A DNA stretch of 64,000 nucleotides from assembly GCF_000397205.1 (NCBI RefSeq), contig NC_021237.1:2233001-2297000 (forward strand), written 5' to 3'. Source of the stretch: Pseudomonas protegens CHA0 (GTDB lineage Bacteria > Pseudomonadota > Gammaproteobacteria > Pseudomonadales > Pseudomonadaceae). Shown one piece after another: positions 18,707-27,147 of the stretch. The notes below the pieces were generated by a model. That model had not been told where the DNA came from, ran no database searches, and saw only the letters and a list, made by a program, of their open reading frames with translations. The position numbers and the translations under genes were made by a program. The first letter of the stretch is position 1. Every line of letters starts with the position of its first letter.

Positions 18707-19633
18707 TCAGAGCTTGGCAGCCAGCAGGGCTTCGAGCTTTTCCTGGTCACGGGCGAACTGGCGGATGCCTTCAGCCAGCTTTTCGGTGGCCATGGCGTCT
18801 TCGTTGGAAGCCCAGCGGAACTGTGCTTCGTTCAGGCTCTGGCGAGCTTCACCGGTCTTGCCCGGGCTCAGCTTGCGTTCCAGCTTGCCGGTGTCGGCGG
18901 CCAGCTTCTCAATCAGATCCGGGCTGATGGTCAGGCGATCGCAGCCGGCCAGTTGCTCGATCTGGTTGAGGTTGCGGAAGCTTGCCCCCATGACCACGGT
19001 CTTGTAGTCATTGGCCTTGTAGTAGTTGTAGATGCGGGTAACCGACTGCACGCCCGGATCGTCAGCGCCCTGATAGTCGTTGCCGGTAGCCTTCTTGTAC
19101 CAGTCGTAGATCCGCCCTACGAATGGCGAAATCAGAAACACCCCGGCTTCGGCGCAGGCCACGGCCTGGGCGAAGGAAAACAGCAGGGTGAGGTTGGTCT
19201 GGATGCCTTCGCGCTCCAGCTTTTCGGCGGCGCGTATGCCTTCCCAGGTAGAGGCGATCTTGATCAGCACCCGATCACGGCCGATGCCGGCCTTGTCATA
19301 CAGCTCGATCAGCCGATGGGCGCGCTTGAGCATGGCTTCGGTATCGAACGACAGGCGGGCATCCACCTCAGTGGAAATACGGCCCGGAATGACCTTGAGA
19401 ATCTCCTGGCCGACAGCCACGCCGAAACGGTCGCTGGCCAGGCCGACATCGCCTTTGCAGTCGTTGACGCAGGCATTCAGCAGATCGGCATAACCCGGGA
19501 TGGCCGCAGCCTTGAGCAGCAGCGAAGGGTTGGTGGTGGCATCCACCGGCTTGACCCGGGCGATGGCGTCGAAGTCACCGGTATCGGCCACTACGGTGGT
19601 GATTTTCTTCAGTTGTTCCAGCTTGGAAGTCAT
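18707..19633 (-). CDS. tal: Transaldolase
   Basis: Cytosolic class I aldolase of the non-oxidative pentose phosphate pathway. The 308-aa length fits the TalB group. Motifs are [12 protein letters not shown] at residues 31-42 and the Schiff-base lysine in [23 protein letters not shown] and [12 protein letters not shown] are also typical. It is transcribed towards rssC and ends at the shared terminator. Confidence 0.96.
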   Translation of the reverse strand: MTSKLEQLKKITTVVADTGDFDAIARVKPVDATTNPSLLLKAAAIPGYADLLNACVNDCKGDVGLASDRFGVAVGQEILKVIPGRISTEVDARLSFDTEAMLKRAHRLIELYDKAGIGRDRVLIKIASTWEGIRAAEKLEREGIQTNLTLLFSFAQAVACAEAGVFLISPFVGRIYDWYKKATGNDYQGADDPGVQSVTRIYNYYKANDYKTVVMGASFRNLNQIEQLAGCDRLTISPDLIEKLAADTGKLERKLSPGKTGEARQSLNEAQFRWASNEDAMATEKLAEGIRQFARDQEKLEALLAAKL

Positions 19634-19810
19634 GAGCGTGCTCTGTCCTATGGGTCTGACGACATTACCCGAGCGCTGTCAGGCGCTCAAGGGCGCGGAA
19701 TGCTAACTACGGCCCCAAAGTCCGTGACCTGAAAACAGTCGTTTGAATGCTGGGGCACTGTCCAGTAGATACGATGCCAAAAGCCCGGCCAGGTTCAACC
19801 CGGCCGACGC

Positions 19811-20821
19811 TTAACGTCCTTCCAGCAACTGCCCGGCCTGATCCAGCAGGGCCAGCGGATCCTGGGTCTTGTGGATATCCACCGACAACAGCTGGCGGAA
19901 CTTGCGAGCACCGGGGAAGCCCGTGCCCAGCCCTAGGACATGGCGCGTGATGTGGTGCATGGCGCCCCCGGCAGCCAGGTGCTCGGCAATATAGGGGCGC
20001 AACCGGGCCAGCGCCTCGGCCCGGGAAATCACCGGCTCAGTGCTGCCAAACAGCTGCTGGTCTACCTCGGCCAGCAGATAGGGGTTGTGATAGGCCTCAC
20101 GGCCCAGCATCACCCCATCGAAAGTCTGCAGATGTTCATGACAGGCCTCGAGGGTCTTGATCCCACCGTTGAGGATGATTTCCAACTGTGGGAAATCCGC
20201 CTTCAATTGCGCCGCCACGTCGTAGCGCAGCGGGGGAATGTCCCGGTTCTCCTTGGGCGAGAGGCCTTCGAGAATGGCGATTCGTGCGTGCACGGTAAAG
20301 CTGCTGCATCCGGCTTCCATGACCTGGCCGACGAAATCGCATAGCTCGGCATAACTATCGCGACCGTTGATACCGATCCGATGCTTGACCGTCACGGGAA
20401 TCGACACCGCATCGCGCATGGCTTTCACGCAATCGGCCACCAGCGCCGGATGGCCCATCAGGCAGGCACCGATCATGTTGTTCTGCACCCGGTCGCTGGG
20501 GCAACCGACGTTGAGGTTGACCTCATCGTAGCCATGCTCCTGGGCCATGCGCGCGCACGCCGCGAGATCCGCCGGCGTGCTGCCCCCCAGTTGCAACGCC
20601 AGAGGGTGCTCGGACGGGTGGTAGCGCAGGAAGCGCTCGTGATCACCATTGAGCAGCGCACCCGTGGTGACCATTTCGGTGTAGAGCAAGGTGTGCTTGG
20701 ACAGTAGGCGCAGGAAGAATCGGCAGTGACGATCCGTCCAATCCATCATAGGTGCAACGCTAAACCGCCGGGACAGCGTAGGGCTTGAGTTTACTGGGGC
20801 TATAGCTGAATTCTGGACCAT
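19811..20821 (-). CDS. dusA: tRNA-dihydrouridine synthase A, 5' end supplied by prophage
   Basis: FMN-dependent enzyme that reduces U20/U20a in tRNA; 336 aa. The TIM barrel starts at SVAPMMDWTDRH, and NVGCPSDRVQ holds the catalytic Cys. The prophage attachment core cuts the gene within MMDWT. Codons upstream of it (20750-20821) come from the phage and give a new N-terminus beginning MVQNSAIAPVNSSPT, after which SRRFSVAPMMDWT is restored. The original 5' end lies at 57668-57751. The gene therefore remains complete but depends on a phage-borne start and promoter region. Confidence 0.95.
   Translation of the reverse strand: MVQNSAIAPVNSSPTLSRRFSVAPMMDWTDRHCRFFLRLLSKHTLLYTEMVTTGALLNGDHERFLRYHPSEHPLALQLGGSTPADLAACARMAQEHGYDEVNLNVGCPSDRVQNNMIGACLMGHPALVADCVKAMRDAVSIPVTVKHRIGINGRDSYAELCDFVGQVMEAGCSSFTVHARIAILEGLSPKENRDIPPLRYDVAAQLKADFPQLEIILNGGIKTLEACHEHLQTFDGVMLGREAYHNPYLLAEVDQQLFGSTEPVISRAEALARLRPYIAEHLAAGGAMHHITRHVLGLGTGFPGARKFRQLLSVDIHKTQDPLALLDQAGQLLEGR
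20736..20749. other. Left attachment core (attL)
   Basis: GTCCAATCCATCAT, identical to 57675-57688. It codes MMDWT(D) of DusA on the minus strand. Beyond the core towards the phage the match continues with only third-position changes (20750-20774 versus 57689-57713). Confidence 0.9.
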
Positions 20822-20840
20822 TTTGCTCTACGTGTTTAAG

Positions 20841-20920
20841 ACGTGTTTTCGGGCGTTTTCAGGCGTTTTTTAAGGCTCGGTGGTACGATGTACCACTTAA
20901 AAACTGACGCGTACCACTTT
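20841..20920. repeat. Arm-type and tandem repeats beside attL
   Basis: Three tandem 10-mers of the form (A/G)NG(T/C)GTTTT(C/T) start at 20841, 20851 and 20861. Next come the perfect dyad GTGGTAC-GAT-GTACCAC (20880-20896) and GTACCACTTT (20911-20920) just before the integrase start. AAAGTGGTAC occurs again at 57608 near attR. These look like integrase arm sites or integrase operators; they also overlap the region that must now drive dusA on the minus strand. Confidence 0.5.
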
Positions 20921-20924
20921 CGAT

Positions 20925-22076
20925 ATGGCGACTATCAGGGCAAGAAAACTGGCAGATGGGAGCGTGAGCTACACGGCTCAGATCCGCATCAAGCGCGACG
21001 GAGTGCAAGTTTACCAAGAGAGCCAGACCTTCGCCCGAAAACAGGCCGCTCAGGCCTGGGCGCGTAAGCGCGAGTCGGAGCTCGATGAACCTGGCGCGAT
21101 CGAGCGCGCGAGCCGCAAGGGCGCGACGCTCAAAGAAATGACCGAACGCTACCTGGTAGAGGTCGAGAAAGCCCGGCCGTTGGGTAAGACCAAGCGCGCG
21201 ACACTCAATGCCATTGGTGAGACGTACCTCGGCGAGCTGACCGACACGGACATCAATACTCAGTGCTTGGTCGATTTCGCGCTTTGGCGGATGAGCAAGG
21301 AAGGTGGCGGGGTTCAGCCACAAACCGCCGGCAATGACCTGGCGCACCTCGGTGCTGTTCTAGCGATTGCCAAGGATGCGTGGGGCTACCAAGTGGACCC
21401 GCTCGCCATGGGCGGAGCCCGGCGTGTACTGCGCAAGCTGGGTTACAACCTGAAAAGCCGTGAGCGCGACCGCCGGCTGACTTTGGACGAGTTGGGAAGG
21501 GTGCTGACGCACTACCAAGACATGCAGGCGAGGCGCCCAACTGTCATCAATATGCTGAAAGTCGTGGGCTTTGCCCTGTTCTCTACGCGCCGGCTGGATG
21601 AAATAACCCGTATTCGCTGGGCCGACGTCGACGAGCATGGTCAGCGAGTGCTGGTGCGCGACATGAAGAACCCCGGTCAGAAGATCGGCAACGATGTCTG
21701 GTGCTACCTGCCGGACGAGGCGTGGCAGATTCTCCAGACGATGCCAAAGGCCGGCGACGACATATTCCCCTACAGCCCTGAATCTATCTCCACTTCCTGG
21801 ACGAAAGCCTGCAAGTTTTTGAACATCGCAGATCTGCACTTCCATGACCTTCGCCACGAAGGCATCAGCCGTCTGTTCGAAATGGACTGGGATATTCCGC
21901 GTGTGGCGAGCGTTTCAGGGCATAGGGATTGGAACTCGATGAGGCGCTACACCCACCTGCGCGGGAAGGGTGATCGTTACGTGGGATGGGAATGGCACGA
22001 GAAGATGTTGAGGGCGCCCGTACAACTGGGCGCCGCGTCAATGAAGTGGCTCAGTAGGCGGGTTTTAACCCGTTGA
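20925..22076 (+). CDS. int: Tyrosine recombinase (dusA-type phage integrase)
   Basis: Catalyses prophage integration and excision at dusA. The 383-aa product has an N-terminal arm-binding region, a SAM-like core-binding domain (about 65-170) and a catalytic domain. Catalytic residues visible are Arg in FSTRRLDEI, HDLRHEG, SGHRDW, and the nucleophile Tyr in MRRYTHL. The start lies 176 bp from the attachment core and has no clear ribosome site; palindromic GTGGTAC sites sit directly upstream. Its 3' end overlaps the converging PrtN-like gene by 26 nt. Confidence 0.95.
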   Translation: MATIRARKLADGSVSYTAQIRIKRDGVQVYQESQTFARKQAAQAWARKRESELDEPGAIERASRKGATLKEMTERYLVEVEKARPLGKTKRATLNAIGETYLGELTDTDINTQCLVDFALWRMSKEGGGVQPQTAGNDLAHLGAVLAIAKDAWGYQVDPLAMGGARRVLRKLGYNLKSRERDRRLTLDELGRVLTHYQDMQARRPTVINMLKVVGFALFSTRRLDEITRIRWADVDEHGQRVLVRDMKNPGQKIGNDVWCYLPDEAWQILQTMPKAGDDIFPYSPESISTSWTKACKFLNIADLHFHDLRHEGISRLFEMDWDIPRVASVSGHRDWNSMRRYTHLRGKGDRYVGWEWHEKMLRAPVQLGAASMKWLSRRVLTR

Positions 22077-22326
22077 GCTGGTTGTGCTCTTTAACCGCGG
22101 CCGCGCGCTGTAGATCTAAGTAGGCGGCCAGGTCGGTGAGGTGGATGCCCTTGGCCGACTTCTGGCTCGGTTCCATGCGGGTAATGGGCAGTTTGATCTG
22201 ACCATTCATCACCTTGCGCTGGAACACTTCCGGCGTTAGATGCGTGAAGTAATCCCGGCACACCAGTTCCAGCGAGATAATCGCCTGGCCGTCGTATTGG
22301 GCCATCAGAATAAAGGCTGTGTTCAT
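22051..22326 (-). CDS. PrtN-like activator
   Basis: The 91-aa product matches the pyocin activator PrtN in length and layout: LMAQYDGQAIISLELVCRDYF at the N-terminus, then LTPEVFQRKVMNGQIKLPI and KGIHLTDLAAYLD. PrtN turns on pyocin genes in P. aeruginosa; relatives in prophages are thought to act on phage or host genes. It is the last gene of the leftward early operon and overlaps the previous gene by 4 nt. Confidence 0.8.
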   Translation of the reverse strand: MNTAFILMAQYDGQAIISLELVCRDYFTHLTPEVFQRKVMNGQIKLPITRMEPSQKSAKGIHLTDLAAYLDLQRAAAVKEHNQLNGLKPAY

Positions 22327-22949
22327 GGTGCATTCCTCGCACCGCAGTTCGGGCAGTCGTCGAATCGCTGACGCTCGCTGAGGAAGCGGCCGCAGCCGTC
22401 GCAGTTGGTGAGGTTGCTGTATTTCCTTGTACGCTGGACCTTGATCTTGGGCAACCGCAGGCCAGCAGCCCGGAGCGCCTGTTTGTGATCGAGCAGCGAG
22501 GCCCGAACGACGGGGCGCGAACGCTCAACTATGTAGCCGCATGGCCATAGCTCAAATTCCTTCGACCGATACCCGACAGCATCTGATGCCCCCGGGTGAA
22601 TCGCCTGTTCCAGGTCAGCGGTTGGCCCTTTCCCGCCGAGCCAGACGAGGTCGTTCCCGTCCCATGTGCATGCGTAGGCCACATACACACGGCCGTCATC
22701 GTTACGGTAGGCCTCGGCTTCAGACCGGGTCAGGTACTGGCAGTCAACTCCGATTTCCGCCCGTGCCCGAACATACGCTGCGGGCCAGGGCAGGTCGGTG
22801 TCGCGGCTCTCGAACTGCTTCACCGCGCGCTCGATAGTGAATTGCTCGGCCTCGTCCAGGTTCGAGGTGTACCCGCCGCCGGACTTCCAGAACATGGCGC
22901 GGCTGCCGACGTTGTTGCGGCTGTCCTGTAAGTAGAAAAGGTCAGACAT
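22323..22949 (-). CDS. Phage protein with C-terminal zinc ribbon, unknown function
   Basis: A 208-aa protein whose C-terminus carries CxxC-x11-CxxC (CDGC...CPNC), a probable zinc ribbon. The N-terminal part has WKSGGGYTSNLDEAEQFT, common in phage proteins that annotate only as hypothetical. ATG at 22949 is set by a perfect AGGAGG; the frame upstream lacks a better start. Early operon. Confidence 0.7.
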   Translation of the reverse strand: MSDLFYLQDSRNNVGSRAMFWKSGGGYTSNLDEAEQFTIERAVKQFESRDTDLPWPAAYVRARAEIGVDCQYLTRSEAEAYRNDDGRVYVAYACTWDGNDLVWLGGKGPTADLEQAIHPGASDAVGYRSKEFELWPCGYIVERSRPVVRASLLDHKQALRAAGLRLPKIKVQRTRKYSNLTNCDGCGRFLSERQRFDDCPNCGARNAP

Positions 22950-22963
22950 TGTGGGCCTCCTGT

Positions 22964-23215
22964 TCAAAGTTGAAATGACTGGCGGGTGAGCAGCGGCTGG
23001 ATCTGCTGAGCAGCATCGATGTCGCCGGCTGGCTGGATGTCGCAAACGAAGTAGTTTCGCTTGCGGTTTTTTTCAGTGAGGTCGGCTGTGAGTTGTCGGG
23101 CAGTAATTCCGCACTGCTGATATGAGTCAGGCCCAATCCAGCGTTGAACCGGGATCACCTGACAATCCGTGCGGGCGGCACTGGTGCACAGGTACAGCAA
23201 AAGGAATACGTTCAT
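22964..23215 (-). CDS. Small phage protein with N-terminal hydrophobic segment
   Basis: The 83-aa product starts MNVFLLLYLCTSAART, which could be a signal or membrane segment, followed by a polar domain with two Cys. It overlaps the upstream gene by 4 nt and precedes the zinc-ribbon gene by 14 nt, so it belongs to the early operon. No family recognised. Confidence 0.55.
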   Translation of the reverse strand: MNVFLLLYLCTSAARTDCQVIPVQRWIGPDSYQQCGITARQLTADLTEKNRKRNYFVCDIQPAGDIDAAQQIQPLLTRQSFQL

Positions 23216-23676
23216 AGGACCTCCTGCTGCGCGACGCTGTGTGCTTCCGGTTCACACGCCAGCAGCAGTCCTGCCATGTAGTCGATGGCCTGCATTGCGT
23301 CGTCGTTGTTTTCGCCGAACACCCTACGGGCTGTCGCTTCTGCGAGAGCTACGGCTGCCCGCCAGTCTGCGGGCGGCTGTTTGGTAGGTTCGTCAGCCTC
23401 CCAGCCAATGGCACGCCGGCGACGCATTAGATTAAGTGCGTCGGCGGCGCCCTGGGTGAGGTGCGCAGGCTGGCGACAATTACCGGCCGCCAGGTCATCG
23501 ACGAACTCCTCCAGGGCATCCATGGCTGCCAGGCCGTGACCAAGGCTCCAGGCGACTACTTCACCGCCCTCGACTTCCTGCGGGATGGTTTGACCAGTGG
23601 ATCGACAGATGACGATGGTGTCGTAGCGCGGTGTGGTAGCCTCTGCGGTGCCGCCTTGGGGTTGATTCACTTGCAT
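23212..23676 (-). CDS. Hypothetical phage protein
   Basis: A 154-aa helical, Ala-rich cytosolic protein. MRRRRAIGWEADEP in the middle and AMQAIDYMAGLLLA near the end recall small accessory proteins of phage early regions, but I assign no function. Translation starts behind the first copy of the repeated leader (CCCCAAAGGAGAAGCACC before ATG). Confidence 0.6.
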   Translation of the reverse strand: MQVNQPQGGTAEATTPRYDTIVICRSTGQTIPQEVEGGEVVAWSLGHGLAAMDALEEFVDDLAAGNCRQPAHLTQGAADALNLMRRRRAIGWEADEPTKQPPADWRAAVALAEATARRVFGENNDDAMQAIDYMAGLLLACEPEAHSVAQQEVL

Positions 23677-23724
23677 GGTGCTTCTCCTTTGGGGTGGTCG
23701 GTGTCGAGGGGTTGCAGCCCCTCG
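23674..23724 (-). repeat. Repeated RNA leader, copy A
   Basis: On the minus strand, a hairpin (7-bp stem CGAGGGG/CCCCTCG) encloses the conserved GCTGCAAC segment and is followed by CCCCAAAGGAGAAGCACC and ATG. Copies B and C stand before the next two upstream genes. Confidence 0.6.
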
Positions 23725-23745
23725 GCACCACTCTTTCGGAACAAT

Positions 23746-24042
23746 TCAGCCGGCGATGCGAACCAGGAAAATTTCCAGGTCCTTCAAGCCATCGTTCTCG
23801 TCGTGAGCTGTCTGCCACTTCAATACTTCGTCGATTTGCTGGCGGGTGCAGTCATCCACGAGCAATGTGCGTTCTCCGCGCTCAATCCTTACTTCCATGA
23901 TCGAAAGTAGGCCCTCTTGGGCGTATGCATCCGCGTGGATGATGCTGGTGGGCTTTCCTTGCGCGTTTCGCTGCTCCTCGATCTGCCTTATTTGGCGGGT
24001 CTTTCCCGTTTCCCTGGCGCCTTTGATGACCTTGATATGCAT
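23746..24042 (-). CDS. Short P-loop NTPase-like protein
   Basis: The 98-aa product has Walker A GARETGKT at residues 8-15 and a Walker B-like LLVDD near residue 62, too short for a full NTPase. Both pieces resemble a second small P-loop protein coded in the lysis cassette (43884-44363). Preceded by leader copy B. Function unknown. Confidence 0.6.
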   Translation of the reverse strand: MHIKVIKGARETGKTRQIRQIEEQRNAQGKPTSIIHADAYAQEGLLSIMEVRIERGERTLLVDDCTRQQIDEVLKWQTAHDENDGLKDLEIFLVRIAG

Positions 24043-24086
24043 GGTGCTTCTCCTTTGGGGTTGCCCAGGCGTTGCAGCACCTGGGC
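24040..24086 (-). repeat. Repeated RNA leader, copy B
   Basis: GCCCAGG (24063-24069) pairs with CCTGGGC (24080-24086) around the conserved octamer GTTGCAGC. The block AAAGGAGAAGCACC-ATG follows on the minus strand, identical to copies A and C. Confidence 0.6.
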
Positions 24087-24093
24087 GGTTGGG

Positions 24094-24222
24094 TTAGCGG
24101 ACGATGGCCAGCAGTGCGTCCGGTGCGAGGTTGCCCAGGACGATCAGGACAGCCAGCGCCGCGGCGCTGCAGGTCAAGGTGATCGCGTTGTCACTCAAGG
24201 TCGGTTCGTTATCGTCTTGCAT
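24094..24222 (-). CDS. Small membrane protein, 42 aa
   Basis: Begins MQDDNEPTLSDN and has one hydrophobic helix (TCSAAALAVLIVLGNLA, residues 17-33). Preceded by leader copy C with the strong ribosome site AAAGGAG. Conserved leader, spacing and start suggest a true gene. No family recognised. Confidence 0.6.
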   Translation of the reverse strand: MQDDNEPTLSDNAITLTCSAAALAVLIVLGNLAPDALLAIVR

Positions 24223-24264
24223 GGTGCTTCTCCTTTGGGGTGCCGAAGCGTTGCAGCGCCTGGC
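24220..24264 (-). repeat. Repeated RNA leader, copy C
   Basis: Same CCCCAAAGGAGAAGCACC-ATG block and conserved octamer GTTGCAGC (24250-24257). The stem is weaker: GCG/CGC plus GCC/GGC. It lies between the primase stop and the 42-aa gene. Confidence 0.55.
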
Positions 24265-24276
24265 GGGTTGGGTAGA

Positions 24277-27102
24277 TCAGGCTTGGAAGTGCCAGCACTT
24301 CATGATGGGTTGCTTGGCTATTACGGCGTTGCTGGTCCGGGCCTGGTAGGCACGAACAGCGCTGTCAGTCGATTTGTTTGGGTGGAGCAGCTTCCGGGAC
24401 CGGGAGTCTTTCAAGCGATCCCGCAGTTCGCTGATGTCTGCGATTTTTTGGCGATGCTCGGCCGCGACCTTCACGAAGTCGTTGAGGTTGATGGCGATCA
24501 CGTTTTCATTCTTGCTGTGATTGACCACTGGCCCATCGGCGTCCAGGCCTTCGAGGTACTCGTAGACCTCCCAGAATTCGGTCACCACCGGATGGTCGGA
24601 ACTGATCGAGGCTTGGCGCTCGAGGGCCATGCTGATGATCAGGGCGCGGGTGCCGCTGATTTGCTGATCGCTGAGTTTCACAACGGTCTGCAAGCAGTCC
24701 AGGAGGGCGAGCAACTGGGCGTGGTTTTTGTTGATACGCTCGACCCGGATATAGCCGCGCAGGTTGTTGCCACAGTGCTTACAGGCGCTTCCCTCGTCGT
24801 GGAACGGCGTGGCGCAAGCGAAACAGTGGGAATGAAGAGTTCGCAGCTTGGCCTCGTATCCCGGCAGGCGCTGGCCGAACAGGTCCATGATGTCCTGCTC
24901 TTTGCGTACGGCCTGGAGCAGAAAGTTGCTCAGGGTCGAGCCTTCCAGGGAGTTGAGCAGGTCGGCCGCTGCGCGGCTTTCTGGCGTTACGTTGGGGCGG
25001 ACAAAGTGCAGTTTGACGATCCTGGTCATGATCGCTTCAGAAGCCACCACGGGGGCGTTCTGGCTGATTGCGATGGTGCCGCGGAACGGGGGCTCGTAGG
25101 TCTCGTTGCCGGCTGTCTTTACGCCTTTGGTCGCCAGGGTGCCGCCGCCGTAGTAGTCCTTGAGCTCGTCCCATTCAAAGGTTTTGGCGTGTGCCTTGTC
25201 GTCACCGCTACGGTCTGACTCCAGCAGAACGATAGGCATACCCGAAACCTGGCCCATCAGACGGCTTCGGCCGGCCTTGGTGGATTTGGACGGGTCGAAG
25301 CCTTCATAGCCCTCACGGCCCAGCAACTTCCACAGCAGGGTGAGCAAGGTGGTCTTGCCGGCGCCCGCTTCGCCTGTAGCTTCCAGGAACGGAAAGGACT
25401 GGTAGCGGCTACGGATCTGTTCGGCGAACAGGGAGCCAAACCAGAAGGCCAGGGCCACGATGCCCTGGGTGCCGAAGCACTGCCAGAGTAGGCCCAGCCA
25501 GCGCGGATCGTAGTGCTTGTCATCTTTGGTCAGGCCGATCTTCACACCCTTCTGCAGCGACTTCAGCTTGAGCTTGCCCATCTCGAAGAACTCCTCCTCG
25601 TTGATGCTGATGAGCTGGCCCTCACGAACGGCTATATCGTTGAAGACGTAGCAGCCGTATTCCTTGCTATAGCCGACGTAATCGATGGTCTGCACGGTTT
25701 TGATGGCGTACAGCTGGTCCTTCATGATCTTGTCCAACTGCTGGCCGCTGCCGGTGAATACGGCCCCTGCGGCCATGCCAAGCAGGCGCTTCTTGAACTC
25801 GCTGGCAGCGGCGACCTGGCCACCGGTGAAGGTGTTCTTCACTGAGCCGCCGTCGTGGGGGAAGTCGACCCGGAAGAAGTACCAGGATTCGTCCGTAATT
25901 TCGTTGCGCTGGAAATACAGAGCCTTGGGGTAGCAGTTGGCGATTTCGACGACGCAGCCAGCAACGTTCAACGCTTTCTCTCGCAGTTGCCGCTCGTTGA
26001 GGACTTGGGCGTCCTGGTCGTCGCTTTTCTCCAGGGCCTGCTTGGCGCTGTTGAACTTGGCAAGGTCCAACTTCCACCAGTACAGGCGGGAGTCGAAGCA
26101 GAAATGAAACTCCTCCCGCTCGCGCCACTGGTACATGAGCAACGCCTTGTCGGTGGCGCTTTCAGCGATCAGCAGGGCGCCATGGTGGCGTGCTTCGGTG
26201 AGGTCCTTGTCGATCCGGTGTGCCCGTTCAACTTCATCCTCCATGAAGGCCCAGCGCTGGTGCAGATCGTTCCAGTCGACCTTGCGAGCGTCGGGTTGTG
26301 GGATCTGCGCCGCCTCGCAAATGAATCCCAGCTCGCGAGCACGCTTGACCCAGGTCCGGGTGTATTTATGCGCCCCCGGCTCGTTGTCCAACGCCCAGAT
26401 AAGCTTGGGCGGCTTGCCTGCTCGGGCGGCGATCAATGCCTTCAGCGACTCTTCAGGAAAAGCATTGGAGGAAAGTGCCGACACTGCTGATATGCCGTTG
26501 TGAATCAGTGCAATGGCGTCGAAGACTCCCTCGACAATCCACAGTTCGTTGACCTGTAGCAGATCCAGACAAGGCGGACACCACCAGTAGCCCTTGTAGC
26601 TTTGCCCTGGCTGAAAGCGGGCCTTCTTTTTGCCGAAGCGCGAGGGCTGATCAATCAGCCGCTCCCAGTAGCCGCCGTGATCCAGGGGGAAGCGCACCGT
26701 CGCGGAGCCGATGTTCAGCTCCCCGTCGAAGTAGTTGTCTTGGGTGAACCATCCTGTGATGAGTTCCAGCCGGAAGCCGCGGGAGAAGGTGAGATAGGCT
26801 TTGGCGCTGGCCGTAGGGTTGTCATCGGTAGCCGGAGCGCGCTTGCTCCAGTTGTCGAACAGATCGGGGTACAGCTCCTTAGTGGGCGCCATGTACTTGC
26901 AGTTTTGCTCCCTGCCACAGCGGATGAACCAGGGCTCGTCGTGGCGGGAGAAGAGGCGTCGCTGATTGCACTGAGGGCAGGTGCCCTTGCGCATGTACTT
27001 CGTGCCAGCCATGTGCTGGAGGCCGAAGTCGGCCTCCAGGCGCTGGATAACATCAGCGCGGATCTGGTGTTCCATCGGCTTTTGCATGGACTTGCGGTTC
27101 AC
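24277..27102 (-). CDS. Toprim primase / DUF927-type helicase
   Basis: Large replication protein of 941 aa. In order: an N-terminal zinc finger (C42, C45, C62, C68); a Toprim-like primase region with WIVEGVFDAIAL and ALDNEPGAH (about 185-300); and a DUF927/SF3-like helicase region with Walker A GEAGAGKT at 577-584 and VLLESDRSGDDK. A zinc ribbon (CFAC..CKHC) and a C-terminal module of about 95 residues follow. The last module also ends the antirepressor at 53148. This layout recalls P4 alpha-type replication and replaces P2 gene A. GTG start follows GGAG. Confidence 0.88.
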   Translation of the reverse strand: MNRKSMQKPMEHQIRADVIQRLEADFGLQHMAGTKYMRKGTCPQCNQRRLFSRHDEPWFIRCGREQNCKYMAPTKELYPDLFDNWSKRAPATDDNPTASAKAYLTFSRGFRLELITGWFTQDNYFDGELNIGSATVRFPLDHGGYWERLIDQPSRFGKKKARFQPGQSYKGYWWCPPCLDLLQVNELWIVEGVFDAIALIHNGISAVSALSSNAFPEESLKALIAARAGKPPKLIWALDNEPGAHKYTRTWVKRARELGFICEAAQIPQPDARKVDWNDLHQRWAFMEDEVERAHRIDKDLTEARHHGALLIAESATDKALLMYQWREREEFHFCFDSRLYWWKLDLAKFNSAKQALEKSDDQDAQVLNERQLREKALNVAGCVVEIANCYPKALYFQRNEITDESWYFFRVDFPHDGGSVKNTFTGGQVAAASEFKKRLLGMAAGAVFTGSGQQLDKIMKDQLYAIKTVQTIDYVGYSKEYGCYVFNDIAVREGQLISINEEEFFEMGKLKLKSLQKGVKIGLTKDDKHYDPRWLGLLWQCFGTQGIVALAFWFGSLFAEQIRSRYQSFPFLEATGEAGAGKTTLLTLLWKLLGREGYEGFDPSKSTKAGRSRLMGQVSGMPIVLLESDRSGDDKAHAKTFEWDELKDYYGGGTLATKGVKTAGNETYEPPFRGTIAISQNAPVVASEAIMTRIVKLHFVRPNVTPESRAAADLLNSLEGSTLSNFLLQAVRKEQDIMDLFGQRLPGYEAKLRTLHSHCFACATPFHDEGSACKHCGNNLRGYIRVERINKNHAQLLALLDCLQTVVKLSDQQISGTRALIISMALERQASISSDHPVVTEFWEVYEYLEGLDADGPVVNHSKNENVIAINLNDFVKVAAEHRQKIADISELRDRLKDSRSRKLLHPNKSTDSAVRAYQARTSNAVIAKQPIMKCWHFQA

Positions 27103-27147
27103 AGCAGCGGCTCCACGGGAGGAAATTGGTCTTGCAGGATCATCGGG

